Positions 1 through 12,956 of a stretch of 53,039 nt of DNA are shown here, piece after piece. The notes under the pieces were generated by a model. That model made no database searches, was not told the DNA's origin, and was given only the letters and a program-made list of their open reading frames with translations. The translations under genes were made by a program, and so were the position numbers. Position 1 is the stretch's first letter. The number at the start of each line of letters is the position of its first letter. This stretch comes from Betaproteobacteria bacterium (GTDB taxonomy: Bacteria; Pseudomonadota; Gammaproteobacteria; Burkholderiales; Rhodocyclaceae). Where the stretch lies: NCBI GenBank assembly GCA_028065725.1, contig JAPTVL010000187.1:1-53039 (forward strand), in the 5' to 3' direction.

Positions 1-186
1 CAAGGTAAGGCCTTCTGGGCCGTATTGCCCAAGAACGAGAGTTTCCCGCCGGCCATTCAGTCGATAGTCGTATCGGAAGGAAACAACTCCTGACGGGGTA
101 ACCGCCACATAGAGGCCGTCACGATCGACCAGCTTGTACAACTTGCCGGTCGGCTTGAGGTTCTTCAGTTGGGTATCGGTAAGCAT
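1..186 (-). CDS. Tyrosine-type integrase, N-terminal fragment (cut by window edge)
   Basis: Leftward reading frame that starts with ATG at 186 and leaves the window at base 1 without a stop, giving the first 62 residues. They begin MLTDTQLKNLKPTGKLYKL and continue with DRDGLYVAV, SFRYDYRLNGRRETL and LGQYGPEGLTL. This is the pattern of the arm-type DNA-binding domain (DUF4102) at the N-terminus of P4/CP4-type tyrosine recombinases. The catalytic domain lies outside the window. The gene points away from guaA, with its promoter side facing the guaA 3' end. That geometry is usual when the integrase sits at the end of an island inserted into guaA. Family is clear from these motifs; whether the full gene is intact cannot be seen. 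Confidence 0.85.
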   Translation of the reverse strand, partial: MLTDTQLKNLKPTGKLYKLVDRDGLYVAVTPSGVVSFRYDYRLNGRRETLVLGQYGPEGLTL

Positions 187-207
187 GGTGGCCCTTTCCC
201 GGTCGCC

Positions 208-365
208 GATACCGTCAACGCAAAATCCCCTAATTTCGCCCGTAAACCCGCATGGCTACTGGGTTTTGCATTTCACGATACCGTCAACGCGTCCATTTGA
301 TGTTGACGGTATCGATGTTACGGAAGCTCCCAAGAAATGCCAATACCGTCACCGATACCGTCTCC
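208..365. repeat. Five copies of GATACCGTCAAC-type repeat beside the integrase
   Basis: Direct copies of GATACCGTCAACGC lie at 208-221 and 277-290. An inverted copy, GTTGACGGTATC, lies at 302-313. Two head-to-tail variants, AATACCGTCACC (342-353) and GATACCGTCTCC (354-365), abut each other. The set fills the stretch between the integrase start codon and the guaA 3' end. Repeated short sites in this position are typical of arm-type binding sites for the integrase N-terminal domain, or of an excisionase or repressor. The assignment to integrase is inference; the repeats are seen directly. Confidence 0.75.
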
Positions 366-399
366 AGAAGTGGGCTACCCTGAATAGTCAGGAATAGTA

Positions 400-436
400 A
401 AAAACAGAAAACCCCTTGTTTTACCAATGGGTTTTC
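400..436 (-). terminator. Probable rho-independent terminator after guaA
   Basis: Read leftward from guaA, GAAAACCC (436-429) pairs with GGGTTTTC (414-407) around a 14-base loop. The transcript then runs into TGTTTTTT (406-399). The opposite strand also has a T-rich run after the stem (437-446), so it may work in both directions. It lies on the island side of the guaA stop codon. Confidence 0.6.
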
Positions 437-450
437 GTGTTTTTTGGATA

Positions 451-479
451 GGTACGAATAGTACCGAAACCCTATGTAA

Positions 480-500
<21 letters not shown>
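451..500. other. Candidate attachment site at the guaA 3' end
   Basis: The dyad GGTACgaataGTACC (451-465) stands 15 bases from the guaA stop codon. GAATAGT also occurs at 382-388 and 392-398. The last codons of guaA (480-500, ending IEWE then stop) are a known target for integrases of guaA-associated genomic islands. The integrase fragment at 1-186 faces this point. The exact crossover cannot be fixed because the other end of the island is not in the window. Confidence 0.5.
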
Positions 501-2045
<1,545 letters not shown>

Positions 2046-2064
2046 GGCAGGCGCCTATGAAATG

Positions 2065-2090
2065 ACAAAGGCGGCCGCAGCCGCCTTTGT
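2065..2090 (-). terminator. Hairpin between guaB and guaA
   Basis: ACAAAGGCGGC (2065-2075) and GCCGCCTTTGT (2080-2090) form a perfect 11-base stem with a four-base loop. It sits between the guaB stop and the guaA start. Downstream, read leftward, there is only a weak T-rich stretch. It may therefore be a partial terminator, or a processing or stability element that sets the guaB to guaA ratio. Confidence 0.55.
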
Positions 2091-2104
2091 CGTCGGTAAT
2101 GAGA

Positions 2105-3610
<1,506 letters not shown>

Positions 3611-3652
3611 TCATCGCCCCGGATCATTGAGCGAAACCGGCGACCGGGGCGG

Positions 3653-3967
3653 CTATTCGCTCTCGCCACCGCCCTTTTTCATGACCTTGCCTTCGGCGGC
3701 CCGCTGCTTGCGCACTTCCTTGGGATCGGCGATCAGCGGCCGGTAGATTTCGACGCGATCGCGGTCACGCAAGACCGTGTCGGGCTTGGCCAGTTTGGCG
3801 TAGACGCCGAGCTTGTTCCTGGTCAGGTCGATTTCCGGAAATTTGGCCAGCAGGCCCGAAGCCTCGATCGCCTGGCCTGCGGTACTGCCCGTCGGCAGAT
3901 TGAGGCTGGCAATTTCCTGGCGTTCCGGCCGCGCATAGACAACTTCGACGTGGATGGTTTCAGCCAT
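3653..3967 (-). CDS. rnfH: RnfH/RatB family ubiquitin-like protein
   Basis: A 104-residue protein starting [19 protein letters not shown]. It has the compact beta-grasp pattern of the RnfH family (UPF0125), with RDRVEIYRPLIADPKEVRKQRA near the C-terminus and a basic tail. The family is also called RatB because it is co-transcribed with ratA; its biochemical role is not settled, and linkage to Rnf complexes holds only in some genomes. The start codon overlaps the end of ratA by 8 bases (3960-3967), so the two genes are translationally coupled. No rnf genes are nearby, so an electron-transport role is not supported here. Confidence 0.88.
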   Translation of the reverse strand: MAETIHVEVVYARPERQEIASLNLPTGSTAGQAIEASGLLAKFPEIDLTRNKLGVYAKLAKPDTVLRDRDRVEIYRPLIADPKEVRKQRAAEGKVMKKGGGESE

Positions 3968-4391
3968 AGACTTTCTGTGCCCTTTTGACGAAGGAGTCGA
4001 CGAAGGTGTCGGCAATGTGATTGAACACCGGGCCGAGCACCTTTTCCAGCAGATGGCTGGAAAATTCGTAGTGCAGACGGAATTCTACCTTGCAGGCGGT
4101 TTCGCCCAGCGGCGTGAAGCGCCAATGCCCGTCCATGTGGGCGAACGGCCCATCGGTCAGCCGGATGTCCATCAGCCGCGGTTCTTCCTTGATGTTTTCG
4201 GTGGAAAAGTGCGACTTGAGGCCATGGTAGTTGATGCGCACGGTCGCCGCGGTACGCGTTGGCGTGCGCTCGTGCAGTTCGGTACCGCCGCACCAGGGCA
4301 GGAATTGGGGATAATCCTCGACCCGATCCACCAGGGCGAACATCTGCGCCGGGGTGCGTTCGATCAGTACGAATTTTTCGACCAGAGCCAT
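3960..4391 (-). CDS. ratA: RatA / Coq10-like START-domain protein
   Basis: A 143-residue SRPBCC (START-like) protein with [35 protein letters not shown] and LRFHYEF-like segments, as in the RatA/YfjG family. In E. coli RatA has been reported to act on 70S ribosome association. The related Coq10 proteins bind ubiquinone. Which of the two applies here cannot be told from sequence. The start at 4391 (MALVEK) is chosen because longer readings add a non-conserved N-terminus. It is divergent from smpB with 55 bases between, an arrangement widely conserved in proteobacteria. Confidence 0.9.
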   Translation of the reverse strand: MALVEKFVLIERTPAQMFALVDRVEDYPQFLPWCGGTELHERTPTRTAATVRINYHGLKSHFSTENIKEEPRLMDIRLTDGPFAHMDGHWRFTPLGETACKVEFRLHYEFSSHLLEKVLGPVFNHIADTFVDSFVKRAQKVYG

Positions 4392-4446
4392 CGCAAAGCC
4401 GGGTAGACGGCGTGAAGTAGAATGCCGCATTTTATCGCGCCGCCCC

Positions 4447-4896
4447 ATGAGCATCGCCGACAACAAAAAGGCATTCCACGATTACTTCATCGAAGAGCGC
4501 TACGAGGCCGGTCTGGTGCTCGAAGGCTGGGAAGTGAAGGCGATTCGCGCCGGACGCGCCCAGATCAAGGAAGCCTACGTGGTGCTCAAGCGCGGCGAGG
4601 TATTCCTCATCGGTGCCCACATCACGCCGCTGCTCTCGGCCTCGACCCACATCCATCCCGATCCGGTGCGCACCCGCAAGCTGCTGCTGCATGCCACCGA
4701 AATCAGCAAGCTGATCGGCAAGGTGGAACGCGCCGGCTACACCCTGGTGCCGCTCGACCTGCATTACAGCAAGGGCCGCGTCAAGCTCGCGGTCGGCCTC
4801 GCCAAGGGCAAGAAGCAACACGACAAGCGCGATGCGGAGAAGGACCGCGACTGGGTCCGCGAGAAAGCGCGCGTAATGCGCGATAGGCGCGGCTGA
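4447..4896 (+). CDS. smpB: SsrA-binding protein SmpB
   Basis: Binds tmRNA and brings it to stalled ribosomes for trans-translation; the tmRNA itself is encoded at 32653-33015 in this same window. The 149 residues show the SmpB core: [39 protein letters not shown] and LIGAHITPL. The basic tail [17 protein letters not shown] folds into the ribosomal mRNA channel. The start MSIADNKK at 4447 agrees with the family; an upstream extension of the frame overlaps ratA on the other strand and is not plausible. Length is typical. Confidence 0.97.
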   Translation: MSIADNKKAFHDYFIEERYEAGLVLEGWEVKAIRAGRAQIKEAYVVLKRGEVFLIGAHITPLLSASTHIHPDPVRTRKLLLHATEISKLIGKVERAGYTLVPLDLHYSKGRVKLAVGLAKGKKQHDKRDAEKDRDWVREKARVMRDRRG

Positions 4897-4914
4897 ACCG
4901 CCAAGCACTTCCCC

Positions 4915-6096
4915 ATGACGCCCACCACACTGCTCTGGCTGGTGACCGGCTGCCTGATGCTGCAGCCCTTGTCCACCGACCTTTACCTGGCTTCGTTGCC
5001 CAATCTGGCCAGCGACTTTGCCACCACACCGGCGGCCGTGCAGCACACCCTGTCGCTGTTCGTGATTGGCTTCGGCTCGGCGCAACTGGTCAGCGGTCCG
5101 CTGTCCGACCGCTATGGCCGGCGCCCCGTGCTGATTGGCGGCCTGACGCTTTACCTGGTCGCCAGCGTTGCCTGTGCCCTGGCGCCAAGCCTGGCCTGGC
5201 TGGTCGCGGCACGTTTCGCTCAGGCGATAGGCTGTTGTACCGGAGTGGTCGTGGCACGCGCCATCATCCGCGACGCCTACAGTCCCGCCGAAGGCGCACG
5301 TGTGCTGGCGAAAGCCAGCTCTCTGCTCTCGCTGGCCCCACTGCTGGGGCCGATACTCGGCGGCTATCTGCAAGTGGCTTTCGGCTGGCGCGCCGCCTTC
5401 ATCGCACTGACCATCGCCGGGCTCATCGTATGGATCGCGGCGCTGCGCCGAATGCGCGAATCGAACTCGCAACCCGACGGTGATGCCCTGCTTCCCGGCC
5501 GCCTGGGGCGCAGTTATTGCGACGTCGGGCGCAGCCCGGCCTTCTGGGCCTATGCCCTGCCCGGCACCTTGTCCTACGCTTCGATCTTCGCTTTCATCTC
5601 GGGCACCCCCTTCGTCCTGATCCGCGTGCTCGGGGTTCCGACTCAGCACTATGGTTACTACTTCGCCCTCGGCGTGTTCGGCTACCTCGGCGGCACCCTG
5701 CTTTGCCGCCGCATGATCGGCCGCATCGGTTTGCAGCGTTCGCTCGAAGTCGGGACGATCATCGGCCTGACGGGCGGGTTGGGATTCCTGGCCATGGTCC
5801 TTGGCGGATTCGGCAGCGCAGCACTGGTGGTCGGCGCGCAGTTCGTGATCATGGTGGCCCATGGCATCAATTTCCCCTGCGCCCAGGCCGGGTCGCTCGC
5901 ACCCTTCCCGGAGAAGGCCGGCGCGGCAGCGGGCCTGTTCGGTTTCATTTCCATGCTCGGCGCCTTTTTCACCGGCATGTGGGTAGGTTCCAGCCACGAT
6001 GGCACGCTGTTGCCGCTGGCATCGATCAGCGCCACTGTCGGCGTCATCCTCTTCGCCTCGGCTCGGATCCTGATGCGCTATGACAAAGCGGCATAG
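4915..6096 (+). CDS. Bcr/CflA family multidrug efflux transporter (MFS)
   Basis: A 393-residue inner-membrane protein with about 12 hydrophobic segments. The first-helix motif LQPLSTDLYLASLPNLA is typical of the Bcr/CflA (DHA1) group of drug:proton antiporters. The loop between helices 2 and 3 reads SGPLSDRYGRRPVLIGG, the MFS signature. APLLGPILGGYL, near residue 145, is the antiporter-type motif C. The substrate cannot be told; relatives export bicyclomycin, sulphonamides or chloramphenicol-like compounds. It begins 18 bases after smpB on the same strand and may share its transcript. It converges with the methyltransferase gene downstream. Confidence 0.9.
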   Translation: MTPTTLLWLVTGCLMLQPLSTDLYLASLPNLASDFATTPAAVQHTLSLFVIGFGSAQLVSGPLSDRYGRRPVLIGGLTLYLVASVACALAPSLAWLVAARFAQAIGCCTGVVVARAIIRDAYSPAEGARVLAKASSLLSLAPLLGPILGGYLQVAFGWRAAFIALTIAGLIVWIAALRRMRESNSQPDGDALLPGRLGRSYCDVGRSPAFWAYALPGTLSYASIFAFISGTPFVLIRVLGVPTQHYGYYFALGVFGYLGGTLLCRRMIGRIGLQRSLEVGTIIGLTGGLGFLAMVLGGFGSAALVVGAQFVIMVAHGINFPCAQAGSLAPFPEKAGAAAGLFGFISMLGAFFTGMWVGSSHDGTLLPLASISATVGVILFASARILMRYDKAA

Positions 6097-6132
6097 CGGC
6101 AATCGCCGTATCGCGGGCGCCGACTTTCCGAT

Positions 6133-6954
6133 TCAGTAATCGAAGCACGCCCGCAGCTCGTCGAGGTTCAACTCCTGAAGTATCTGCGTCAGCCGCTCGC
6201 GGGCGTTGCCGCGCGGCGCATCGCCGCGGCGGGCGATAATCAGTTCGTTCTTCAGCGAGTGCTCCCAGCCCACCAGCTCGGTGACCGTCAGCTGGTAACC
6301 GTGTGACTCAAGCAACAGGCAGCGCAGCACGTTGGTGATCTGGCTGCCGAATTCTCGGGTGTGGATCGGATGGCGCCAGATTTCCGCCAGCGGCGTCTGC
6401 GCCAGCGATTTGGCCTTGTGCCGGCGCAGCACCGCCGCGACTTCGGCCTGGCAGCAGGGGATCAGGACGATGAACTGCGCCCGCTTCGCCAGGGCGAAGC
6501 GGATCGCGTCGTCGGTGGCGGTGTCGCAGGCATGCAGCGCGGTGACGACATCCACCTGTGGAGGCAGCAGCGGCGATTCGATCGACTCGGCGACCGAGAG
6601 CTTGAGCAGGGACAGGCGCGCGAAGCCCAGGCGCTGTGCCAGTTCGCGGGATTTCTCGACCAGTTCGCTACGCGTTTCGATGCCGAACACCTGTCCCTGC
6701 TCGCGCGCCTTGAGGAACAGGTCGTAGAGGATGAAGCCGAGGTAGGACTTGCCCGCACCGTGGTCCACCAGCGTCAGGTCGCCGCGCGCGGCCATGACCT
6801 CGGCCAGCAGCGGCTCGATGAACTGGTAGAGGTGATAGACCTGCTTGAGCTTGCGCCGGCTGTCCTGGTTGAGCTTGCCGTCGCGGGTCAGGATGTGCAG
6901 TTCCTTGAGCAGTTCGAGCGACTGCTCCGGCCTGATCTCCGGAATCTTGTTCAC
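6133..6954 (-). CDS. SAM-dependent methyltransferase, Methyltransf_32 type
   Basis: A 273-residue protein with a class I methyltransferase core. The SAM-binding motif is VDHGAGKSYLGFILYD near residue 63. An acidic residue follows in GIETRSELVEKS, then TALHACDTATDDAI and LIPCCQAEV near 170. The HACDTATD and PCC motifs are those of the Methyltransf_32 group, whose eukaryotic relatives methylate RNA. The substrate here is unknown. A helical N-terminal region of about 50 residues precedes the catalytic core. It ends 9 bases downstream of the NYN/LOTUS gene on the same strand. This pairing of a predicted RNase and a methyltransferase suggests an RNA-related job, but that is inference. Confidence 0.8.
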   Translation of the reverse strand: MNKIPEIRPEQSLELLKELHILTRDGKLNQDSRRKLKQVYHLYQFIEPLLAEVMAARGDLTLVDHGAGKSYLGFILYDLFLKAREQGQVFGIETRSELVEKSRELAQRLGFARLSLLKLSVAESIESPLLPPQVDVVTALHACDTATDDAIRFALAKRAQFIVLIPCCQAEVAAVLRRHKAKSLAQTPLAEIWRHPIHTREFGSQITNVLRCLLLESHGYQLTVTELVGWEHSLKNELIIARRGDAPRGNARERLTQILQELNLDELRACFDY

Positions 6955-6963
6955 CAGCGAACC

Positions 6964-7794
6964 TCAGTCTTCGGCCGGCAGGCGAATGATGTGCTGGCCG
7001 GACTTTTCGTCGCGCTCGAGGATCAACAGCTTGTGTTTCATGGCGTCCTCCAGCAGCTCGCCGAAGGAACGGTAGCCATGGTAAGACTCGTTGAAGCCGG
7101 GCTTGCGCCGCTTCAGCGTCTGCTTGACCATCGAGCCCCAGATCTTTTCGTCCTCGCCGCGCTCGGTGACCAGAGCCTCGACGGTCTCGACCACCAGGTC
7201 GATGGCTTCCTGCCGCTTGCGGTCCTCGGGTTTTTCCTCCGGCTTGGGCTTGGCCGCGGCGCTGGCGGCCGGCTTGGACGCGGCTTTGCGTTCGCCGCGC
7301 GGCTTCTTGGCCGGCAGTTCGCGCACCAGGTCATCGTAGAAAATAAACTCGTCGCAGTTTGCGGCGAGCAGGTCGGAGGTGGCCGCCTTGACGCCGACGC
7401 CGATCACGCGCTTGTTGTTCTCGCGCAGCTTCGACACCAGCGGCGAAAAATCCGAGTCGCCGCTGATGATGACGAAGGTATCGACGTGCGACTTGGTGTA
7501 GCAGAGGTCCAGCGCATCGACCACCATGCGGATGTCGGCCGAATTCTTGCCCGACTGGCGCACATGCGGGATCTCGATCAGCTCGAAGGCGGCCTCGTGC
7601 ATCGGCGCCTTGAACTCCTTGTAGCGCGCCCAGTCGCAATAAGCCTTCTTGACCACGATGCTGCCCTTGAGCAGCAGGCGTTCGAGGACCTTCTTGATGT
7701 CGAACTGGGCGTATTTGGCGTCGCGCACGCCCAGCGCCACGTTCTCGAAGTCGCAGAACAGCGCCATGCTGGTGATTTCGGGGTTTCCGGCCAT
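6964..7794 (-). CDS. NYN (PIN-like) ribonuclease-fold protein with C-terminal OST-HTH/LOTUS domain
   Basis: A 276-residue protein. Residues about 9-150 form a NYN domain (LabA/DUF88 type) with acidic motifs ALFCDFENVALG, ADIRMVVDAL and IISGDSDFSPLV. The Asp residues match the metal-binding set of the PIN-like nuclease fold. A lysine/alanine/proline-rich linker (about 165-205) leads to a winged-helix OST-HTH (LOTUS) domain, with SMVKQTLKRRKPGFNESYHG and SFGELLEDAM. LOTUS domains bind RNA, and in recent work G-rich or quadruplex RNA. The combination is known in bacteria, but its target is not. The start at MAGNPEITSMALF is chosen by position; MALF ten codons on is an alternative. Next gene downstream is the methyltransferase. 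Confidence 0.88.
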   Translation of the reverse strand: MAGNPEITSMALFCDFENVALGVRDAKYAQFDIKKVLERLLLKGSIVVKKAYCDWARYKEFKAPMHEAAFELIEIPHVRQSGKNSADIRMVVDALDLCYTKSHVDTFVIISGDSDFSPLVSKLRENNKRVIGVGVKAATSDLLAANCDEFIFYDDLVRELPAKKPRGERKAASKPAASAAAKPKPEEKPEDRKRQEAIDLVVETVEALVTERGEDEKIWGSMVKQTLKRRKPGFNESYHGYRSFGELLEDAMKHKLLILERDEKSGQHIIRLPAED

Positions 7795-7904
7795 GATCGG
7801 ACTCCAATGAGTAGAGTTCGATGATATCAGCGTAGCGCCTGCGTTTTCCTGCCACCGGGCGTAGCGGGCATAATGCGGGCCCCTGACGGTACTCCAGCTT
7901 GCGC

Positions 7905-9713
<1,809 letters not shown>

Positions 9714-9802
9714 GGCCCAGCGAATTTTCCCTGTCGACAGCGCCAGAACGGCCTGTCGACAGGCGATAATATCGGGCTGCCAAAACAACGGAAAAGTTTG
9801 CA

Positions 9803-11047
9803 ATGAAGCGCGTCGATGATTTTCGCCTGCGGCTGGGCAAGCAGGAACTGGTACCGATCATGGTCGGCGGCATGGGCGTCGACATCTCGACCGCTGAACT
9901 TGCCCTCGAAGCCGCGCGGCTGGGCGGCATCGGCCACATCTCGGACGCCATGGTGCCGACGGTTTCCGACCGCCGCTTCAATACCAAGTACGTCAAGAAC
10001 AAGCTGCGGCAATACAAGTTCAACGTCGCCAATACCGAGAAGGCCGTGGTTCAGTTCGACCTCGGCCTGCTGGTGGAAGCCACCGCACTGCATGTCGGCC
10101 GCACCATGGAGGCCAAGCGCGGCGATGGGCTGGTCTTCATCAACTGCATGGAAAAGCTGACCATGAACGCGCCCAGGGAAACCCTGCGCGCACGGCTCAA
10201 GGCGGCGCTGGATCACGGCATCGACGGCATCACCCTGGCGGCGGGACTGCACCTCGGCTCGTTTGCGCTGATCGAGGATCATCCGCGCTTCCGCGACGCC
10301 AAGCTGGGCATCATCGTTTCGTCCCTGCGCGCGCTGCAGCTGTTCCTGAAAAAGAGTGCACGCACCGGTCGCCTGCCCGACTACGTGGTGATTGAGGGTC
10401 CGCTGGCCGGAGGGCATCTGGGCTTCGGCATGGACTGGGCGCAGTACAACCTGGCCAGCATCGTCGTTGAAATCCGCGACTGGATGAAAGAGCAGCAGCT
10501 CGACATTCCCCTGATTCCCGCCGGCGGCATTTTCACCGGTTCGGATGCCGTCGCCTTCATGGAAATGGGCGCCGCCGCCGTGCAGGTGGCGACGCGGTTC
10601 ACGGTGTCGGCGGAATGCGGCCTGCCGGAAAAGGTGCAACAGGAATACTTCAAGGCCGGCGAGACCGACATCGAGGTTAATACGATTTCCCCGACCGGTT
10701 ACCCGATGCGCATGCTGAAGAACAGTCCCGGCATCGGCGACGGCATCCGCCCCAATTGCGAGGCCTACGGCTACTTGCTCGATTCGCACGGAAGCTGCCA
10801 GTACATCGAGGCCTACAACCGGGAAGTGGCGCTGCATCCCGAAGCGAAAAAGGTCAAGGTGATGGACAAGACCTGCCTGTGCACCCACATGCGCAACTTC
10901 GAGATCTGGACCTGCGGTCACTACACCTACCGACTCAAGGACACCTCGCGCCGCAACGCGGACGGCAGCTACCAGCTGCTGTCGACGGAGCACATCTTCC
11001 GCGACTACCAGTTCAGCACCGACGGGAAGATCGCGCTGCCGGCCTGA
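9803..11047 (+). CDS. Nitronate monooxygenase-like flavoprotein (2-nitropropane dioxygenase family)
   Basis: A 414-residue TIM-barrel flavin enzyme. Visible motifs are PIMVGGMGVDISTAE, GPLAGGHLGFGMD, IPAGGIFTGSDA and MEMGAAAVQVATRF, as in the NMO/2-nitropropane dioxygenase and FabK-like group. The family oxidises nitronates or reduces quinones and enoyl thioesters with FMN; the true substrate is not evident. It carries a C-terminal extension with cysteines (KTCLCTH, WTCGHYTYRL) that could hold a metal or disulphide. Its stop codon is one base from the stop of cysM, so the two genes are tightly convergent. Confidence 0.82.
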   Translation: MKRVDDFRLRLGKQELVPIMVGGMGVDISTAELALEAARLGGIGHISDAMVPTVSDRRFNTKYVKNKLRQYKFNVANTEKAVVQFDLGLLVEATALHVGRTMEAKRGDGLVFINCMEKLTMNAPRETLRARLKAALDHGIDGITLAAGLHLGSFALIEDHPRFRDAKLGIIVSSLRALQLFLKKSARTGRLPDYVVIEGPLAGGHLGFGMDWAQYNLASIVVEIRDWMKEQQLDIPLIPAGGIFTGSDAVAFMEMGAAAVQVATRFTVSAECGLPEKVQQEYFKAGETDIEVNTISPTGYPMRMLKNSPGIGDGIRPNCEAYGYLLDSHGSCQYIEAYNREVALHPEAKKVKVMDKTCLCTHMRNFEIWTCGHYTYRLKDTSRRNADGSYQLLSTEHIFRDYQFSTDGKIALPA

Positions 11048-11048
11048 A

Positions 11049-11951
11049 TCAGGCGGGGAAGACACCCGTCGAAAGATAGCGGTCGCCGCGATCGCAAACG
11101 ATGCTGACGATCACCGCGTTCTCCACCTGACTGGCGATGCGCAGGGCCACAGCCAGCGAACCGCCGGAGGATATGCCGGCGAAGATGCCCTCCTCGCGCG
11201 CCAGGCGCCGCGTCATTTCCTCGGCCTGCCCCTGGCTCACGTTTTCCACCTGGTCGACCCGCGAGCGATCGAATATTTTCGGCAGGTAGGCTTCCGGCCA
11301 TTTGCGGATGCCGGGAATCTGCGAACCCTCCTCGGGCTGGCAGCCGATGATGCGGATCGCCGGATTCATTTCCTTGAAATAGCGCGAGCAGCCCATGATG
11401 GTGCCGGTGGTACCCATGCTGGAGACGAAGTGGGTGATGCGGCCCCCGGTGTCGCGCCAGATCTCGGGGCCGGTAGCTTCGTAATGCGCCAGCGGATTGT
11501 CGGGATTGGCGAACTGGTCGAGCACGATGCCCTTGCCGTCCCCCATCATTTTTTCCGCCAGGTCGCGCGCGGCCTCCATGCCGCCGGCCTTGGGCGTCAG
11601 CACCAGTTCGGCGCCGAAGGCGCGCATGGTCTGGCAGCGTTCGACGCTCTGGTTCTCCGGCATGATCAGGATCATGCGGTAGCCGCGCATCGCCGCTGCC
11701 ATCGCCAGCGCGATCCCGGTATTGCCCGAGGTGGCTTCGATCAGCGTATCGCCCGGCTTGATCCGCCCGCGCGCCTCGGCGTGGGTGATCATCGACAGGG
11801 CCGGCCGGTCCTTGACCGAACCCGCGGGATTGTTGCCTTCCAGCTTGGCCAGGATGACGTTGTTGCGCCGGGCAATTTCCGCACCGGGCAGGCGCTTCAA
11901 CTGAACCAGCGGCGTGTGGCCGACGAAATCCTCGAGGGTCTTCCAGTTCAT
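11049..11951 (-). CDS. cysM: Cysteine synthase B (O-acetylserine sulfhydrylase)
   Basis: PLP enzyme making cysteine from O-acetylserine and sulfide, or thiosulfate in the CysM type. The 300 residues include the PLP-lysine motif EGNNPAGSVKDRPALSMI near residue 47, the phosphate-binding TSGNTGIALA near 74 and ISSGGSLAVAL near 260. Length and the NNPAGSVKDRPA variant fit CysM better than CysK. It ends the leftward block that starts at hldE/hldD, 10 bases downstream of hldD, a linkage conserved in betaproteobacteria. Confidence 0.93.
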   Translation of the reverse strand: MNWKTLEDFVGHTPLVQLKRLPGAEIARRNNVILAKLEGNNPAGSVKDRPALSMITHAEARGRIKPGDTLIEATSGNTGIALAMAAAMRGYRMILIMPENQSVERCQTMRAFGAELVLTPKAGGMEAARDLAEKMMGDGKGIVLDQFANPDNPLAHYEATGPEIWRDTGGRITHFVSSMGTTGTIMGCSRYFKEMNPAIRIIGCQPEEGSQIPGIRKWPEAYLPKIFDRSRVDQVENVSQGQAEEMTRRLAREEGIFAGISSGGSLAVALRIASQVENAVIVSIVCDRGDRYLSTGVFPA

Positions 11952-11961
11952 GGGGTCTGCC

Positions 11962-12948
11962 TCAGCGGGCCAGCCATTGGACGTACTCGGCGACGCCTTG
12001 CTCGACCGTCGCGAAAGACTCCTGGTAGCCGGATGCGCGCAACTGCCCGAGGTCGGCCTCGGTAAAGCTCTGGTACTTGCCCTTCAATGCATCCGGAAAC
12101 GGAATGTACTCGATGATGCCTGCCGCCACCAGTTCCGCCACGGACTGGGCCGGTTTGCCTTCCAGCGCGCGGCAGGCATTGACGGTCGCCGCAGCGAGCT
12201 CGTTGAAGCTCTGGGCGCGGCCGGTGCCGAGGTTGTAGATTCCCGACGCCCGGCTTTCGAGAAAATCCATGTTGACCCTGACCACATCGCCGACATAGAC
12301 GAAATCGCGGCGTTGCTCGCCATTGCCATAGCCGCCGTAGCCTTCGAACAACCTGACCTTGCCGTCGGCGCGGTACTGGTTGAAATGATGGAAGGCGACC
12401 GAGGCCATGCGTCCCTTGTGCTGTTCGCGCGGGCCATAGACATTGAAATAGCGGAAGCCGGCAATCTGGGAGTCGGCGCTGGCGAGACGGCGCCTGACGA
12501 TCTGGTCGAACAGGAACTTGGAATAGCCATAGACATTGAGCGGCGATTCGAACTCGCGCTGTTCGCGGAACACCCCGCCACCGCCATAGACCGAGGCACT
12601 CGATGCGTACAGAAACGGGGTTTCCTGTTCGCCGCAAAAATCCAGCAAGGCCAGCGAGTAGCGGTAATTGTTGGCCATCATGTAACGGCCATCGGTTTCC
12701 ATGGTGTCCGAGCAGGCACCTTCATGCAGGACGGCCTCGATGCCGCCGTCGAGCTGGCCGTTCTCGACCATTTCGAGAAATTCACGCTTGTCCAGGTAGT
12801 CCGCGATCTCGCAGTCGGCAAGGTTCAGAAACTTGTCGGCGCGGGTCAGGTTGTCGACCGCAATGATGTCGGTGACGCCGCGCTCGTTGAGTGCCTTGAC
12901 CAGATTTGCGCCGATGAACCCGCAGGCGCCGGTGACGACGTAGTACAT
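11962..12948 (-). CDS. hldD: ADP-L-glycero-D-manno-heptose-6-epimerase
   Basis: Last step in making ADP-heptose for the LPS inner core. The 328-residue extended SDR protein starts [20 protein letters not shown] with the NAD(P)-binding GxxGFIG motif. SSASVYGG and [10 protein letters not shown] supply the Ser/Tyr/Lys catalytic set near 115-145. [13 protein letters not shown] is typical of HldD. The ATG at 12948 gives the family N-terminus; the frame is open further upstream but without conservation. It follows hldE by 8 bases, so the two heptose genes are one unit. Confidence 0.95.
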   Translation of the reverse strand: MYYVVTGACGFIGANLVKALNERGVTDIIAVDNLTRADKFLNLADCEIADYLDKREFLEMVENGQLDGGIEAVLHEGACSDTMETDGRYMMANNYRYSLALLDFCGEQETPFLYASSASVYGGGGVFREQREFESPLNVYGYSKFLFDQIVRRRLASADSQIAGFRYFNVYGPREQHKGRMASVAFHHFNQYRADGKVRLFEGYGGYGNGEQRRDFVYVGDVVRVNMDFLESRASGIYNLGTGRAQSFNELAAATVNACRALEGKPAQSVAELVAAGIIEYIPFPDALKGKYQSFTEADLGQLRASGYQESFATVEQGVAEYVQWLAR

Positions 12949-12956
12949 GGATTTTC

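Noticed and set aside
4432..6102. 556-residue minus-strand frame opposite smpB and the Bcr/CflA gene
   Set aside because: Covers two well-supported genes on the other strand and has a Gln/Arg/Ala-rich shadow composition.
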